A stretch of 64,000 nt of DNA from JADJTT01 sp049306275. GTDB taxonomy: Bacteria; Bacteroidota; Bacteroidia; Chitinophagales; Saprospiraceae. The translations under genes were made by a program, and so were the position numbers. Shown one piece after another: positions 25,199-36,882 of the stretch. Positions within the stretch are counted from its first letter, which is position 1; every line of letters starts with the position of its first letter. The notes under the pieces are model-generated. The model was not told the origin of the DNA. It was given only the letters and a program-made list of their open reading frames with translations, and searched no databases. The DNA is taken from contig JBAQQB010000018.1 in assembly GCA_049306275.1 (NCBI GenBank), positions 1 to 64,000 on the forward strand, in the 5' to 3' direction.

Positions 25199-25909
25199 TC
25201 ACCTTCTCACCTTCTCCTCTAACCCCTCCATCCCATACCTATCCACCAGCCTATACTCCGTTACAAACGCTTCCGACACATTTTTCCGGAAATACACCAG
25301 GCCGAGGCCTTTAGCGTAGATCTCCGTGCCATCGTATTCGTGTTCGGTGTGGCCCTGGTCTTCGATATCTATCAATTCCCGAACGTAAAAAACCAAGGCA
25401 TCGTATGTTTGTCCGCCGAACACGTAGGTGGTGTCCGACACGTATTGGCGGTTTTTGACCAGGGTGTTGATCATGCCCGGCGCAGAGGGCGAAGTAAAGC
25501 TGATCTTCGAGAACAGCACGGTTTTGGGGTTGGGCTTTCCAAAGGAAAAGGCATTTCCGGCCTCGATGTTCACCGGCACCTGGATTTGTTTTCCCGTAGA
25601 ATCCGTCTCATACAGATAATAATCGGTCATCAGCATGCCGTTATCCACCCGTTCTTCCCGCACGAACTGGAAGGGCGTGAAGTTGGCGTCATAGTACATC
25701 CCCGTCAGGTAAGTGACGCCCTCCTGTTCGATTGTCTTATAAAACCAGTAAAACGGAGGATCGAGCGTGTCGCCCGCACTGCGGTACTCATACACGAGCC
25801 CCTCCCTCAGCTCATCTAATGGAAAATAATAGTCTTCCAATGTCTCCGTCTTGCATCCAAAAAAAGCAGCCACCATCAGAGCCGCTCCCAAAAAAAATCG
25901 TTTATCCAT
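25199..25909 (-). CDS. Putative lipoprotein of unknown function
   Basis: The 236-residue protein begins MDKRFFLGAALMVAAFFGC, a lipoprotein signal with the lipidated cysteine at residue 19. The mature part is beta-rich (for example GLVYEYRSAGDTLDPPFYWFYKT and GTEIYAKGLGLVYFRKNVSEAFVTEYRLV), similar in style to Bacteroidota lipoproteins that sit on the periplasmic face. I do not recognise a named family. It is divergent from secA and may be cotranscribed with the type B protein downstream, although the palindrome lies between them. Confidence 0.65.
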   Translation of the reverse strand: MDKRFFLGAALMVAAFFGCKTETLEDYYFPLDELREGLVYEYRSAGDTLDPPFYWFYKTIEQEGVTYLTGMYYDANFTPFQFVREERVDNGMLMTDYYLYETDSTGKQIQVPVNIEAGNAFSFGKPNPKTVLFSKISFTSPSAPGMINTLVKNRQYVSDTTYVFGGQTYDALVFYVRELIDIEDQGHTEHEYDGTEIYAKGLGLVYFRKNVSEAFVTEYRLVDRYGMEGLEEKVRR

Positions 25910-26035
25910 ATTTCAACTTTTCATCTTCTCACCTTCTCTCCCTTCAAAAGCCCGCCATTTTGTCACATAAATCACCTTGGCACAAAACTTGGCCGGGTAT
26001 AAAAGTTGTTTCCTAATGACGATGCAAATATATCG

Positions 26036-26043
26036 TATCTTTG
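26036..26043 (+). promoter_or_regulatory. Candidate -7 element of secA
   Basis: TATCTTTG matches TAnnTTTG exactly and lies 19 bp before the secA ATG. No TTTG is found at the ideal distance upstream. Confidence 0.5.
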
Positions 26044-26062
26044 CCATCCAAAATAAAAGAGC

Positions 26063-29377
<3,315 letters not shown>

Positions 29378-29503
29378 ACTCAGGTATTTTGAAAAATCAG
29401 GTAATAATTATGTAAAAATCATTGCCTGAGAAGCCAGATTTGCGCTATCTTGGCCCCGTTAAACACTATGTTTACACGCCCCCTAAAACACAACGCAGGG
29501 TTC

Positions 29504-30157
29504 ATGCAACTAGCCGACAAAATCGATCATACCATCCTGAAGCCCGACTGTACGCTGGAAGACATTAAGGGCGTATGCGGAGAAGCCAAATCCTTTGGTT
29601 TCTTTTCCGTTTGTATTCCACCCTTCTATGTTAAGGATGCGGTACAGTGCCTCGAAAACACCCCTGTCAAGGTGACGACGGTGATCGGCTTTCCCATGGG
29701 CTACGCCACTACGCCCGCCAAAGTCGAGGAGATCAAGCGGGCGATCGATGACGGCGCCGACGAAGTGGATGCCGTGGTCAATATCTGCGCGATCAAAAGC
29801 GGCAACTGGAACTACGTGCGCAACGACATCGACAGCATGACCCGCATCGCCCACCTCCGCGGCAAACACATCAAGATCATCCTGGAAACGGCTATGATGA
29901 CCCAGGAAGAGCTCGAAAAACTGTGCAAGATCTGCATCGACTCGGAAGTGGATTTCGTGAAAACCTCTACGGGCATCCTGGCCGCGGGCGCCAATACCGA
30001 CACCGTGAGCTGGCTACGCGCCAACCTGCCGGCGTCTATCAAGATCAAGGCCTCGGGAGGGGTGCGTTCCTATCAGGACGCACAGCGCCTCGTCGAAGCC
30101 GGCGCCGACCGCCTGGGCAGCTCCGCCAGCGTGCAAATCGTACAGGGCGCACAATAG
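29504..30157 (+). CDS. deoC: Deoxyribose-phosphate aldolase
   Basis: The 217-residue protein starts at MQLADKIDHTILKPD, the usual DeoC N-terminus. An in-frame ATG at 29468 would add 12 residues. It is a class I aldolase of TIM-barrel fold: the Schiff-base lysine lies in DFVKTSTG and a second lysine in IKIKASGGVRS. It converts 2-deoxyribose 5-phosphate to acetaldehyde and glyceraldehyde 3-phosphate in deoxynucleoside breakdown. It follows secA by about 125 bp with a weak promoter-like TATCTTGG at 29446-29453. Confidence 0.93.
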   Translation: MQLADKIDHTILKPDCTLEDIKGVCGEAKSFGFFSVCIPPFYVKDAVQCLENTPVKVTTVIGFPMGYATTPAKVEEIKRAIDDGADEVDAVVNICAIKSGNWNYVRNDIDSMTRIAHLRGKHIKIILETAMMTQEELEKLCKICIDSEVDFVKTSTGILAAGANTDTVSWLRANLPASIKIKASGGVRSYQDAQRLVEAGADRLGSSASVQIVQGAQ

Positions 30158-30159
30158 CC

Positions 30160-30190
30160 TTTGTATTCCAATCCCAGGTTTGTATCTTTG
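30160..30190 (+). promoter_or_regulatory. Consensus Bacteroidota promoter
   Basis: TTTG at 30160-30163, exactly 19 bp, then TATCTTTG at 30183-30190 fully match TTTG-N19-TAnnTTTG. The ATG of the SPOR protein is 13 bp further on, so the leader is very short. It probably drives the SPOR gene and rodA together. Confidence 0.8.
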
Positions 30191-30203
30191 GAAAAAACAG
30201 AAA

Positions 30204-30602
30204 ATGAAGCAGTTGCTCCTTCTGCCTGTCATCTTTTGCGCGTTCCTCTTCCAGGGGAGCGCCCAAACCAAAATTGCAGTCAATGCTCCTTTCGCCGTCA
30301 ACCAGATGATGGACCAATACATCGAGCTCCAAAAAGCAACTACATCCATGACCGGTTGGCGCATCCAGTTGCTCGCAACAACCGACCGGCAGGAAATGGA
30401 GTCGGCGCTGTACAGGTTCCAGGCTCTGTACCCCTACATCAAGGTCGATTGGGTGCACGCCACGCCCTACTACAAGATCCAGGCCGGCGCCTTCAAGAGC
30501 AAACTGGAGTCATACCGCATCCTCTACCTGATCAAACGCGATTACCCCGGCGCCTATCCCGCAATCGACAATTCCATCAGACCCGAAGAATTTTTGTATT
30601 GA
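30204..30602 (+). CDS. SPOR-domain protein
   Basis: The 132-residue protein has a signal peptide (MKQLLLLPVIFCAFLFQGSAQ) and, in the C-terminal half, a SPOR-type fold: GWRIQLLATTDRQEMESALYRFQALYP, then VHATPYYKIQAGAFKSKLES. SPOR domains bind peptidoglycan stripped of stem peptides, mostly at division sites. The next gene is rodA, 23 bp downstream, which fits a role in wall growth. The start is the ATG placed 13 bp after a consensus promoter. Confidence 0.8.
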   Translation: MKQLLLLPVIFCAFLFQGSAQTKIAVNAPFAVNQMMDQYIELQKATTSMTGWRIQLLATTDRQEMESALYRFQALYPYIKVDWVHATPYYKIQAGAFKSKLESYRILYLIKRDYPGAYPAIDNSIRPEEFLY

Positions 30603-30625
30603 CAACAGCCCCGAGCTGATTACCC

Positions 30626-32029
30626 ATGGCCGAAAGACCGAGCAGGAAAATTGACTGGATGACCTTCTCGCTGTTCCTGTCCCTCGTGGGCATCGGATGG
30701 CTGATGATCTATACGGTGGGCTACGGCGAGGAATACTCGAAGGGGATCAACCATTTCATATTCAATACGGATGTGGGCAAACAGACCCTTTGGATATTGG
30801 TCTGCATGTTCACTTTCTTTTTCATCTTCATCATCGACCGCAAGTTTTGGCAGACCTTCGCCTATCCGATCTATATCTTCTCCCTGCTGCTGCTGGTTGC
30901 CGTATTGTTTTTGGGCAAGGAGATCAAGGGCGCCACAGCCTGGTTTGTGTTCGGCGGCTTTTCTTTTCAGCCTTCAGAATTGGCCAAATTCGGGACAGCC
31001 ATCGCCATGGCCAGTTATTTGAATACGTATAGTACCAACCTCAAGCAATTCCGGCATCAGCTTGCATCCGTGGGTTTTATCGTCGTGCCGCTGCTGCTCA
31101 TTTTGGCCCAGCCTGATGCCGGCTCGGCGCTGGTATTTCTCTCCTTCTTCATCATGCTGTTCCGGGAGGGTTTTCCCGCCAACTTTTTCATCTTTGGCTT
31201 CAGCGCTATTACGCTTTTATTGCTGGGCTTCCTGTTCGATGCCACGGCGCTTTCTACCGCGCTGGTGTTGCTGGGCATGCTGCCCTTCCTGTTCACTTTT
31301 GAGCGCAAGACATACTGGCTCGCTGGCTGGTTGGCCTTGGCGGCGGGAATCTGGTTCTTGTACGACGGTCAGTTTCAATGGGTTTTTCTTGGGCTGGCCG
31401 GCGGCCTCTGGCTGGTCCTCGGCATCCGGCATTTGCTGAAAAAAGACCCGCGTCTGGTAGTGCTGGTCCTGAGCGGCATTGTGCTGAGCAGCGCCCTGGT
31501 CTTTGCATCCGGCTTTGCCTTCAACAATGTGCTCAAACCACACCAGCAAGACCGGATCAACGTATGGCTCAACCCGGGGAAATGCGACCCGCAGGGTTCA
31601 CTTTACAACGTGCTTCAGTCAAAAATGGCCATCGGCTCAGGCGGCCTGAACGGGAAAGGTTTCCTCAAAGGCAGCCTTACCAAGGGCAACTTCGTACCGG
31701 AACAGTCGACCGACTTCATCTTCTGCACCATCGGAGAAGAACAGGGCTTCATCGGGTCGGTCGCCATCATCGGGCTTTTTCTGTTGCTGCTCATGCGCAT
31801 CATCACCATCGCCGAGCGGCAACGCTCCAATTTTGCAAGGGCTTACGCCTACGGCGTAGCAGGTATTCTGTTTGTACACATCTTCATCAACATCGCCATG
31901 ACGATGGGCCTGATGCCTATCATCGGCATCCCGCTTCCGTTTATCAGCAAAGGGGGCTCCTCCCTCTTTGGCTTTACCATCCTGTTGAGCTTGCTGCTGA
32001 AACTCGACCAGCACCGATATCAGCTATAA
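30626..32029 (+). CDS. rodA: Rod shape-determining SEDS glycosyltransferase RodA
   Basis: The 467-residue integral membrane protein of the FtsW/RodA/SpoVE family has about 10-12 membrane segments. Conserved SEDS signatures are present: FQPSELAKFGTAIAMASYL, AQPDAGSALVF, the loop QSKMAIGSGGLNGKGFLKGSLTKGNFVPEQSTDFIFCTIGEEQGFIG and the C-terminal GIPLPFISKGGSSL. It polymerises lipid II during elongation with a class B penicillin-binding protein (not in the window). An insertion of several hydrophobic segments in the middle (about residues 190-270) is usual in Bacteroidota RodA. Confidence 0.93.
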   Translation: MAERPSRKIDWMTFSLFLSLVGIGWLMIYTVGYGEEYSKGINHFIFNTDVGKQTLWILVCMFTFFFIFIIDRKFWQTFAYPIYIFSLLLLVAVLFLGKEIKGATAWFVFGGFSFQPSELAKFGTAIAMASYLNTYSTNLKQFRHQLASVGFIVVPLLLILAQPDAGSALVFLSFFIMLFREGFPANFFIFGFSAITLLLLGFLFDATALSTALVLLGMLPFLFTFERKTYWLAGWLALAAGIWFLYDGQFQWVFLGLAGGLWLVLGIRHLLKKDPRLVVLVLSGIVLSSALVFASGFAFNNVLKPHQQDRINVWLNPGKCDPQGSLYNVLQSKMAIGSGGLNGKGFLKGSLTKGNFVPEQSTDFIFCTIGEEQGFIGSVAIIGLFLLLLMRIITIAERQRSNFARAYAYGVAGILFVHIFINIAMTMGLMPIIGIPLPFISKGGSSLFGFTILLSLLLKLDQHRYQL

Positions 32030-32060
32030 AAAGCTTACTTTTGCGCCTAAACCGCGAAAG

Positions 32061-33191
32061 TTGAAGTTTACCCTGCTCCATTCCGACCATGCTTCCAAGG
32101 CTCGCGCCGGCCTGCTCGAAACAGACCACGGCCTGATCGAGACGCCCATCTTCATGCCCGTCGGCACGGTGGGCTCGGTCAAAGCCGTGCACCAGCGCGA
32201 ACTGGAGGAAACGATCGGCGCACAAATCATCCTGGGCAATACTTACCACCTGTACCTCCGGCCCGGACTGGAGGTGCTGGAAAAAGCCGGCGGCCTGCAC
32301 CGTTTCATCGGCTGGAAAAAGCCCATGCTGACCGACAGCGGGGGGTATCAGGTCTATTCCCTTAGCCATCGCCGCAAGATCACCGAAGAAGGCGTGACCT
32401 TCCAATCGCATATCGACGGATCGTCGCATTTTTTCAGTCCGGAGAAAGCCATCGACATACAGCGCACGATCGGTGCAGATATCATCATGGCCTTCGATGA
32501 ATGCCCGCCCTACCCCTCCGATTACAAATATGCCAAAAACTCCATGGAGCTGACTCATCGCTGGCTAACCCGCTGCTGCGAGTATTTCGATAGCTGCGAA
32601 GGGAACTACGGCTACCGGCAGACCCTCTTCCCGATCGTGCAGGGCAGCACCTATCCCGACCTGCGCCGGCAATCGGCCGAATTCATCGCGCAGGCAGGCA
32701 GGGAGGGCAACGCCATCGGCGGCTTGTCGGTGGGCGAACCGGCAGAAGACATGTATGCCATGACACAACTGGTCTGCGACATACTGCCCTGGGACAAACC
32801 GCGTTATCTCATGGGAGTGGGCACACCGGCCAATATCCTGGAGTGCATCGCCCTGGGCGTCGACATGTTCGATTGCGTGCTGCCGACCCGCAACGCCCGG
32901 CACGGGCTGCTGTACACAGCAGAAGGCATCATGAACATGAAAAACGCCAAATGGAAAGAAGACCTGAGCCCCATCGATCCCAATAGTCCGGTACCGGCCA
33001 GCCGGGAGCATTCGAAGGCGTACCTGAGGCACCTCTTCCACAGCAAGGAGTTGCTGGCCATGCAGATCGCCACCCTTCACAACCTGGGCTTTTTCCTCTG
33101 GCTGGCCGGGGAGGCGCGGCGGCATATCCTGGAAGGCAGCTTCGCGGGGTGGAAGGAAGAGATGGTGAAAAAACTCGACAGACGTATATAG
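32061..33191 (+). CDS. tgt: Queuine tRNA-ribosyltransferase
   Basis: The 376-residue TIM-barrel enzyme exchanges guanine 34 for the queuosine precursor in tRNAs with GUN anticodons. Motifs include TPIFMPVGTVGSVKAV, LTDSGGYQVYSL (active-site Asp of the DSGG motif), GGLSVGEP and the nucleophile Asp in GVDMFDCVLPTRNARHG. The zinc-binding cysteines seen in E. coli Tgt before the SKAYLRHLF segment are absent; the sequence there is DPNSPVPASREHS. The start codon must be TTG: no in-frame ATG lies upstream, and the N-terminus KFTLLHSDHASKARAG is typical. It follows rodA by 31 bp. Confidence 0.93.
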   Translation: MKFTLLHSDHASKARAGLLETDHGLIETPIFMPVGTVGSVKAVHQRELEETIGAQIILGNTYHLYLRPGLEVLEKAGGLHRFIGWKKPMLTDSGGYQVYSLSHRRKITEEGVTFQSHIDGSSHFFSPEKAIDIQRTIGADIIMAFDECPPYPSDYKYAKNSMELTHRWLTRCCEYFDSCEGNYGYRQTLFPIVQGSTYPDLRRQSAEFIAQAGREGNAIGGLSVGEPAEDMYAMTQLVCDILPWDKPRYLMGVGTPANILECIALGVDMFDCVLPTRNARHGLLYTAEGIMNMKNAKWKEDLSPIDPNSPVPASREHSKAYLRHLFHSKELLAMQIATLHNLGFFLWLAGEARRHILEGSFAGWKEEMVKKLDRRI

Positions 33192-33194
33192 AAT

Positions 33195-34283
33195 ATGATA
33201 CGGCGAATAGACAAGTATATCATTTTCATGTACTGGCGCACTTTCCTCTTCGTGTGCCTGGTCATGTCTATGATCGCCATGGTCATCGACTATTCTGAAA
33301 AGGTGGAGGAATTCATCGACGAGTCTGTAGCCGGCAAGGAGATCATTTTCGACTACTACCTGAACTTCATTCTCTGGATCAACGGCCTGCTGCTGCCGCT
33401 CTTCGTGCTCATCGCGGTCATCTTCTTCACCTCCCGCCTGGCGGGCAATTCGGAGATCATCTCTATCCTCAATGCCGGCGTGAGCTTCAACCGGATGATG
33501 CGGCCCTACCTCATCGCCGGAGGTGTCATCGCCGCCTTGCACCTCATCGGCAATCACTACGTCATTCCCAGAGGCAACAAGACCAAGCTCGATTTTGAGC
33601 ACGCCTATGTGTGGAAGGAGAGCGACAAAGGCAAAACCCGCGACATCCACATGTTCCTCGCTCCGGGTGAAAAAGCCTTTGTGCGCTACTACCGGAAGAA
33701 AGACACCACCCTGGTCGACTTCCGGCTGGAGCGGTTTGAGGACAACGAGCTCAAATGGATGCTCAAGGCCCGGTCGGTCGAGTGGAAGGGCGAGCCCGAC
33801 AAGTGGCTGCTTCGAGGCTATGAAATCCGCACTTTCGATGGGTTGAGGGAAAAGGTGGTCAACGGAGAGGGCAAGACGATAGATACTACGCTCAACCTGC
33901 ACCCTTCCGACTTTGTCAGGTACATCAACCAGAAGGAAATGCTCACTACGCCTGAGCTCAAGCAATTCATTCAGAAGGAACAGATACGTGGTCTTGCCAA
34001 TACGCGCATCTACGAGATCGAAATCTACCGAAGGACCGCCGACCCATTCGCGATCATCATTCTGTCGGTGATTGGCATGGCTGTCGCTGCCCGGAAGGTG
34101 CGTGGCGGCTTGGGCCTGCACCTCGCGCTAGGCATTGCCCTGAGCGCCATTTTTATCTTCCTCTCCCGCCTGTCCGTCACCTTCGCTACCAGCGAAGGAA
34201 TGCCCGCCCTGTTGGGCGTGTGGCTCCCCAATCTCGTATTCTCCGGCGTCGCCGCCGTGATGGTCTGGAAAGCCCAGAAGTGA
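33195..34283 (+). CDS. LptF/LptG-family lipopolysaccharide export permease
   Basis: The 362-residue protein has the YjgP/YjgQ architecture: three membrane segments at the N-terminus (about 10-30, 55-75, 100-120), a periplasmic beta-jellyroll-like domain (about 125-270), and three membrane segments at the C-terminus. RRTADPFAIIILSVIGMAVAARKVRGGLG is the typical coupling region. LptF/G pair with LptB2 to extract lipopolysaccharide. I cannot tell F from G here. It starts 3 bp after the tgt stop, so the two are cotranscribed, as is common in Bacteroidota. Confidence 0.88.
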   Translation: MIRRIDKYIIFMYWRTFLFVCLVMSMIAMVIDYSEKVEEFIDESVAGKEIIFDYYLNFILWINGLLLPLFVLIAVIFFTSRLAGNSEIISILNAGVSFNRMMRPYLIAGGVIAALHLIGNHYVIPRGNKTKLDFEHAYVWKESDKGKTRDIHMFLAPGEKAFVRYYRKKDTTLVDFRLERFEDNELKWMLKARSVEWKGEPDKWLLRGYEIRTFDGLREKVVNGEGKTIDTTLNLHPSDFVRYINQKEMLTTPELKQFIQKEQIRGLANTRIYEIEIYRRTADPFAIIILSVIGMAVAARKVRGGLGLHLALGIALSAIFIFLSRLSVTFATSEGMPALLGVWLPNLVFSGVAAVMVWKAQK

Positions 34284-34484
34284 TCTGATTGCCCTGTGGG
34301 GTATTTCATATTACCTGGGCGGGGTATATGCTTTTTAAATGTTTCAATAAATTTTGAAAGAAATGTAATTTATGATAACACACCTTTATTTCATAATAAT
34401 ATTGATAATCAATGAATTAATGAAATAATGTCTAAGACTTTACATTTAAGATTATAAATTTTTTTAAAAATTTGTAGAAGATTC
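34284..34484. other. AT-rich spacer without gene
   Basis: This is the most AT-rich part of the non-island sequence, with A/T runs around 34380-34470. No reading frame or clear hairpin is seen. It precedes the promoter of the sigma factor gene and may act as an upstream activating or bent-DNA element. Confidence 0.4.
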
Positions 34485-34516
34485 CTTGGATTTTGTTTAA
34501 TTGTTCTGTACTTTTG
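34485..34516 (+). promoter_or_regulatory. Candidate promoter of the ECF sigma factor gene
   Basis: CTTG at 34485-34488, 20 bp, then TACTTTTG at 34509-34516 (exact TAnnTTTG). The ATG lies 51 bp downstream. Confidence 0.6.
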
Positions 34517-34567
34517 GTTCAACAATTGAAAGAACATTCTCTAACAGGTTAAACAAAACATACTGCC

Positions 34568-35107
34568 ATGTCAAATCTGGAATTCAATACCCAATTCACC
34601 CAGTTGAGCTCCTTGTTGCAGGCTTTCGCATACAACCTGACCAAGAACCAGGAAGACGCCAAGGATCTCTATCAGGAAACAGCGTACCGGGCCATGACCA
34701 ACCGCGACAAGTTTCGCCCCGGCACCAATTTCAAGGCCTGGTCCTTCACCATCATGAAGAACATCTTCATCAATAACTACCGCAAAAAGGTCAAGGCCAA
34801 CACCATTATGGACTCGACCGACAATCTCTTCTACCTCAACTCCGGCGCCAACGCCATCGACAACAGCGGTGAGTCCAATATCATGATGAAGGAGCTGACC
34901 GGTATGATCGACGGCCTGGAAGAGAGCATCCGGATTCCCTTCCTGATGCACTACCAGGGCTTCAAATACCAGGAGATCGCCGACTATTTCGACCTTCCCC
35001 TTGGCACGGTGAAGAGCAGGATCTTTTTTGCCCGAAAAGAGCTCAAAGAGCTCATCCGCCAGCGCTACGAGCACCTGGCACTGGCAGAAGGGGATCTTTC
35101 CGAATGA
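34568..35107 (+). CDS. ECF-type RNA polymerase sigma factor
   Basis: The 179-residue protein has only sigma regions 2 and 4. Region 2 is LYQETAYRAMTNRDKFRPGTNFKAWSFTIMKNIFINNYRKK; region 4 is FKYQEIADYFDLPLGTVKSRIFFARKELKELI, a helix-turn-helix for the -35 element. No anti-sigma gene or carboxy-terminal extension accompanies it. Such single ECF factors are widespread and highly conserved in Bacteroidota. The gene is monocistronic, between its own promoter and a strong terminator. Its regulon is unknown. Confidence 0.9.
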   Translation: MSNLEFNTQFTQLSSLLQAFAYNLTKNQEDAKDLYQETAYRAMTNRDKFRPGTNFKAWSFTIMKNIFINNYRKKVKANTIMDSTDNLFYLNSGANAIDNSGESNIMMKELTGMIDGLEESIRIPFLMHYQGFKYQEIADYFDLPLGTVKSRIFFARKELKELIRQRYEHLALAEGDLSE

Positions 35108-35131
35108 AGTAAGAATGGGTAAACAATACTG

Positions 35132-35167
35132 AAAAAGGGCGGCTTCGCAAGGAGCAGGCCCTTTTTT
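35132..35167 (+). terminator. Rho-independent terminator after the sigma factor gene
   Basis: AAAAAGGG at 35132-35139 pairs with CCCTTTTT at 35159-35166 and ends in six T, 25 bp after the stop. Confidence 0.8.
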
Positions 35168-35205
35168 ATTTCAACCAATGGAGGCTGAAAGGCGTTTTGG
35201 AGAGT

Positions 35206-36285
35206 ATGGAAAAAGCCGCCGCGGCCCGCTTCGCCGCCCTTTTGCGACAATGGAAATCATCGAATCCGCGCCCATTGCCCTGGAAAGGGGAGCGCGACCC
35301 CTATCTGGTGTGGCTGTCGGAAGTCATTCTCCAACAAACCCGGGTCGATCAGGGCCTCGCCTACTTCGAGCGCTTCCGCAAGCGCTTTCCTGATGTGCGC
35401 TCGCTGGCCCAGGCCGCCGACGACGAGGTCTTCAAACTTTGGGAGGGGCTGGGCTATTACTCCAGGGCCCGCAACATGCTCCAGACGGCCCGCTACATCG
35501 CCGGCGAGCTGAACGGCGCATTTCCCGATACCTATGAGGGGTTGAAGTCTTTGAAAGGCGTTGGTCCCTATACCGCGGCGGCCATCGCTTCCTTCGCCTT
35601 CGGCCTGCCCCACGCTGTGGTCGATGGCAATGTCTACCGGGTGCTGTCCAGGGTGTTCGGCGTCGATACTCCGATCGATTCTGCAGAAGGGAAGAAAGCA
35701 TTTGGCCGCTTGGCTCAACAGTTACTCGATCCCTCCGACCCGGGCGGCTACAACCAGGCTATTATGGATTTCGGGGCTATCCAATGCAAGCCGGCAGCCC
35801 CGCTTTGCGGCAACTGCCCGATGCGGGAAGTCTGCGCGGCTTTTCAGCAAAAGAAGGTGAAAGAACTGCCGGTGAAGTCCAAAAAACTGAACCGGAAAAC
35901 CCGCTATTTCCAATACCTCCTGCTCAACCACAACGACCGGGTGCTGCTGCGCAAACGCACAGGCAGGGATATCTGGCAAAACCTCTACGACTTTCCCCTG
36001 ATCGAGACGACAGGGCTGGAAATGGAATTGGACCAGATCCAATCCTCGCCCGTATGGAAAGAACTTGCAGCAGCCTCAGGCGCCAGGCTCAGCCGCCGCT
36101 CGCGACCTTTCCAGCAAGCCCTTACCCACCAGCAGATCGTCGCGCAATTCTGGGAATTCGAACTGGAGAAACCCTGGCCGTCGCAGGAAGGAACTTATGT
36201 GGCAGAAGAACGGAAAAACTTGTTTAAATTTGCGTTCCCAAAAATTGTAGATTGGTATTTAAAAGATAATTCACTATTTTTATAG
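35206..36285 (+). CDS. mutY: A/G-specific adenine glycosylase
   Basis: The 359-residue protein removes adenine mispaired with 8-oxoguanine. Landmarks are PLPWKGERDPYLVWLSEVILQQTRVDQ (catalytic Glu in SEVILQQT), the helix-hairpin-helix LKGVGPYTAAAIASFAFG, the catalytic Asp in VDGNVYRVLSRVFG, and the [4Fe-4S] ligands C-x6-C-x2-C-x5-C in CKPAAPLCGNCPMREVCAAF. The C-terminal NUDIX-like domain recognises the oxidised guanine. The ATG at 35206 is preferred over a TTG three codons upstream. It opens the mutY-ssb-gldE-gldD order that is conserved in gliding Bacteroidota. Confidence 0.94.
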   Translation: MEKAAAARFAALLRQWKSSNPRPLPWKGERDPYLVWLSEVILQQTRVDQGLAYFERFRKRFPDVRSLAQAADDEVFKLWEGLGYYSRARNMLQTARYIAGELNGAFPDTYEGLKSLKGVGPYTAAAIASFAFGLPHAVVDGNVYRVLSRVFGVDTPIDSAEGKKAFGRLAQQLLDPSDPGGYNQAIMDFGAIQCKPAAPLCGNCPMREVCAAFQQKKVKELPVKSKKLNRKTRYFQYLLLNHNDRVLLRKRTGRDIWQNLYDFPLIETTGLEMELDQIQSSPVWKELAAASGARLSRRSRPFQQALTHQQIVAQFWEFELEKPWPSQEGTYVAEERKNLFKFAFPKIVDWYLKDNSLFL

Positions 36286-36358
36286 TTAAACTTTTTCCCC
36301 TCCCATTGTGCCCCTTGTTAGCGGAGCGTGGATTTTTTAACCTTTAAATTGTGTATGT

Positions 36359-36811
36359 ATGGTGAATCGAGTGACCTTGATTGGTAACCTGGGGCGTGAT
36401 CCGGAAATCCGGACTTTGGAAACCGGCGCCATGGTGGCAAAGTTCAGCGTCGCAACCGACGAAGGGTATCGCGACACGAACGGAAATTGGGTGGACAGGG
36501 CGGAATGGCACGAAATCGTAGCCTGGCGCCAGCTGGCTGAACGCGCGCAAGCAACCCTGAAAAAGGGCATGCTCGTCTATGTGGAAGGCAAACTGTCTAC
36601 TCGCAAATGGAAAGACCAAAACGACGTGGAGCGTTACCGCACCGAGGTGGTCGCCAATTATTTCCGCATCCTGAACAGCCGTGGGCTTGACAAGGCTGGC
36701 TCCGACGACGCAGGCATGGCTGCCCAGCAGCAACCTGCGCAGGTGCAGGAAGGTAAGTCCTCCGAAAACGAGGGCTTCCCGGAACACTACGAAGACGACC
36801 TGCCTTTCTGA
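36359..36811 (+). CDS. ssb: Single-stranded DNA-binding protein
   Basis: The 150-residue protein has the OB fold start MVNRVTLIGNLGRDPEIRTLETGAMVAKFSVATDEGY, conserved WHEIVAWRQLAERA and KGMLVYVEGKLSTRKW. A short Gln-rich linker precedes the acidic tip EDDLPF, which binds partner proteins. Length is short but normal for Bacteroidota. It lies between mutY and gldE and is followed by its own terminator. Confidence 0.94.
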   Translation: MVNRVTLIGNLGRDPEIRTLETGAMVAKFSVATDEGYRDTNGNWVDRAEWHEIVAWRQLAERAQATLKKGMLVYVEGKLSTRKWKDQNDVERYRTEVVANYFRILNSRGLDKAGSDDAGMAAQQQPAQVQEGKSSENEGFPEHYEDDLPF

Positions 36812-36826
36812 TCTGAAAAGGACTTC

Positions 36827-36860
36827 GGGGAGCAGGCCCTTTCGCCTGCTCCCCTATTTT
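36827..36860 (+). terminator. Rho-independent terminator after ssb
   Basis: An 11-bp perfect stem (GGGGAGCAGGC at 36827-36837, complement at 36844-36854) has a 6-nt loop and is followed by TATTTT. It lies 15 bp after the stop and 22 bp before gldE. Confidence 0.85.
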
Positions 36861-36882
36861 GTCTAACTAATTTTTCCCACTC

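Noticed and set aside
26036..26043. A complete two-element promoter for secA
   Set aside because: Only the -7 element is convincing. The nearest TTG upstream is 27 bp away, too far for the usual spacing.
34284..34567. Possible riboswitch or small RNA in the AT-rich spacer before the sigma factor gene
   Set aside because: No stable multi-stem fold or known motif could be seen; only a promoter candidate is supported.
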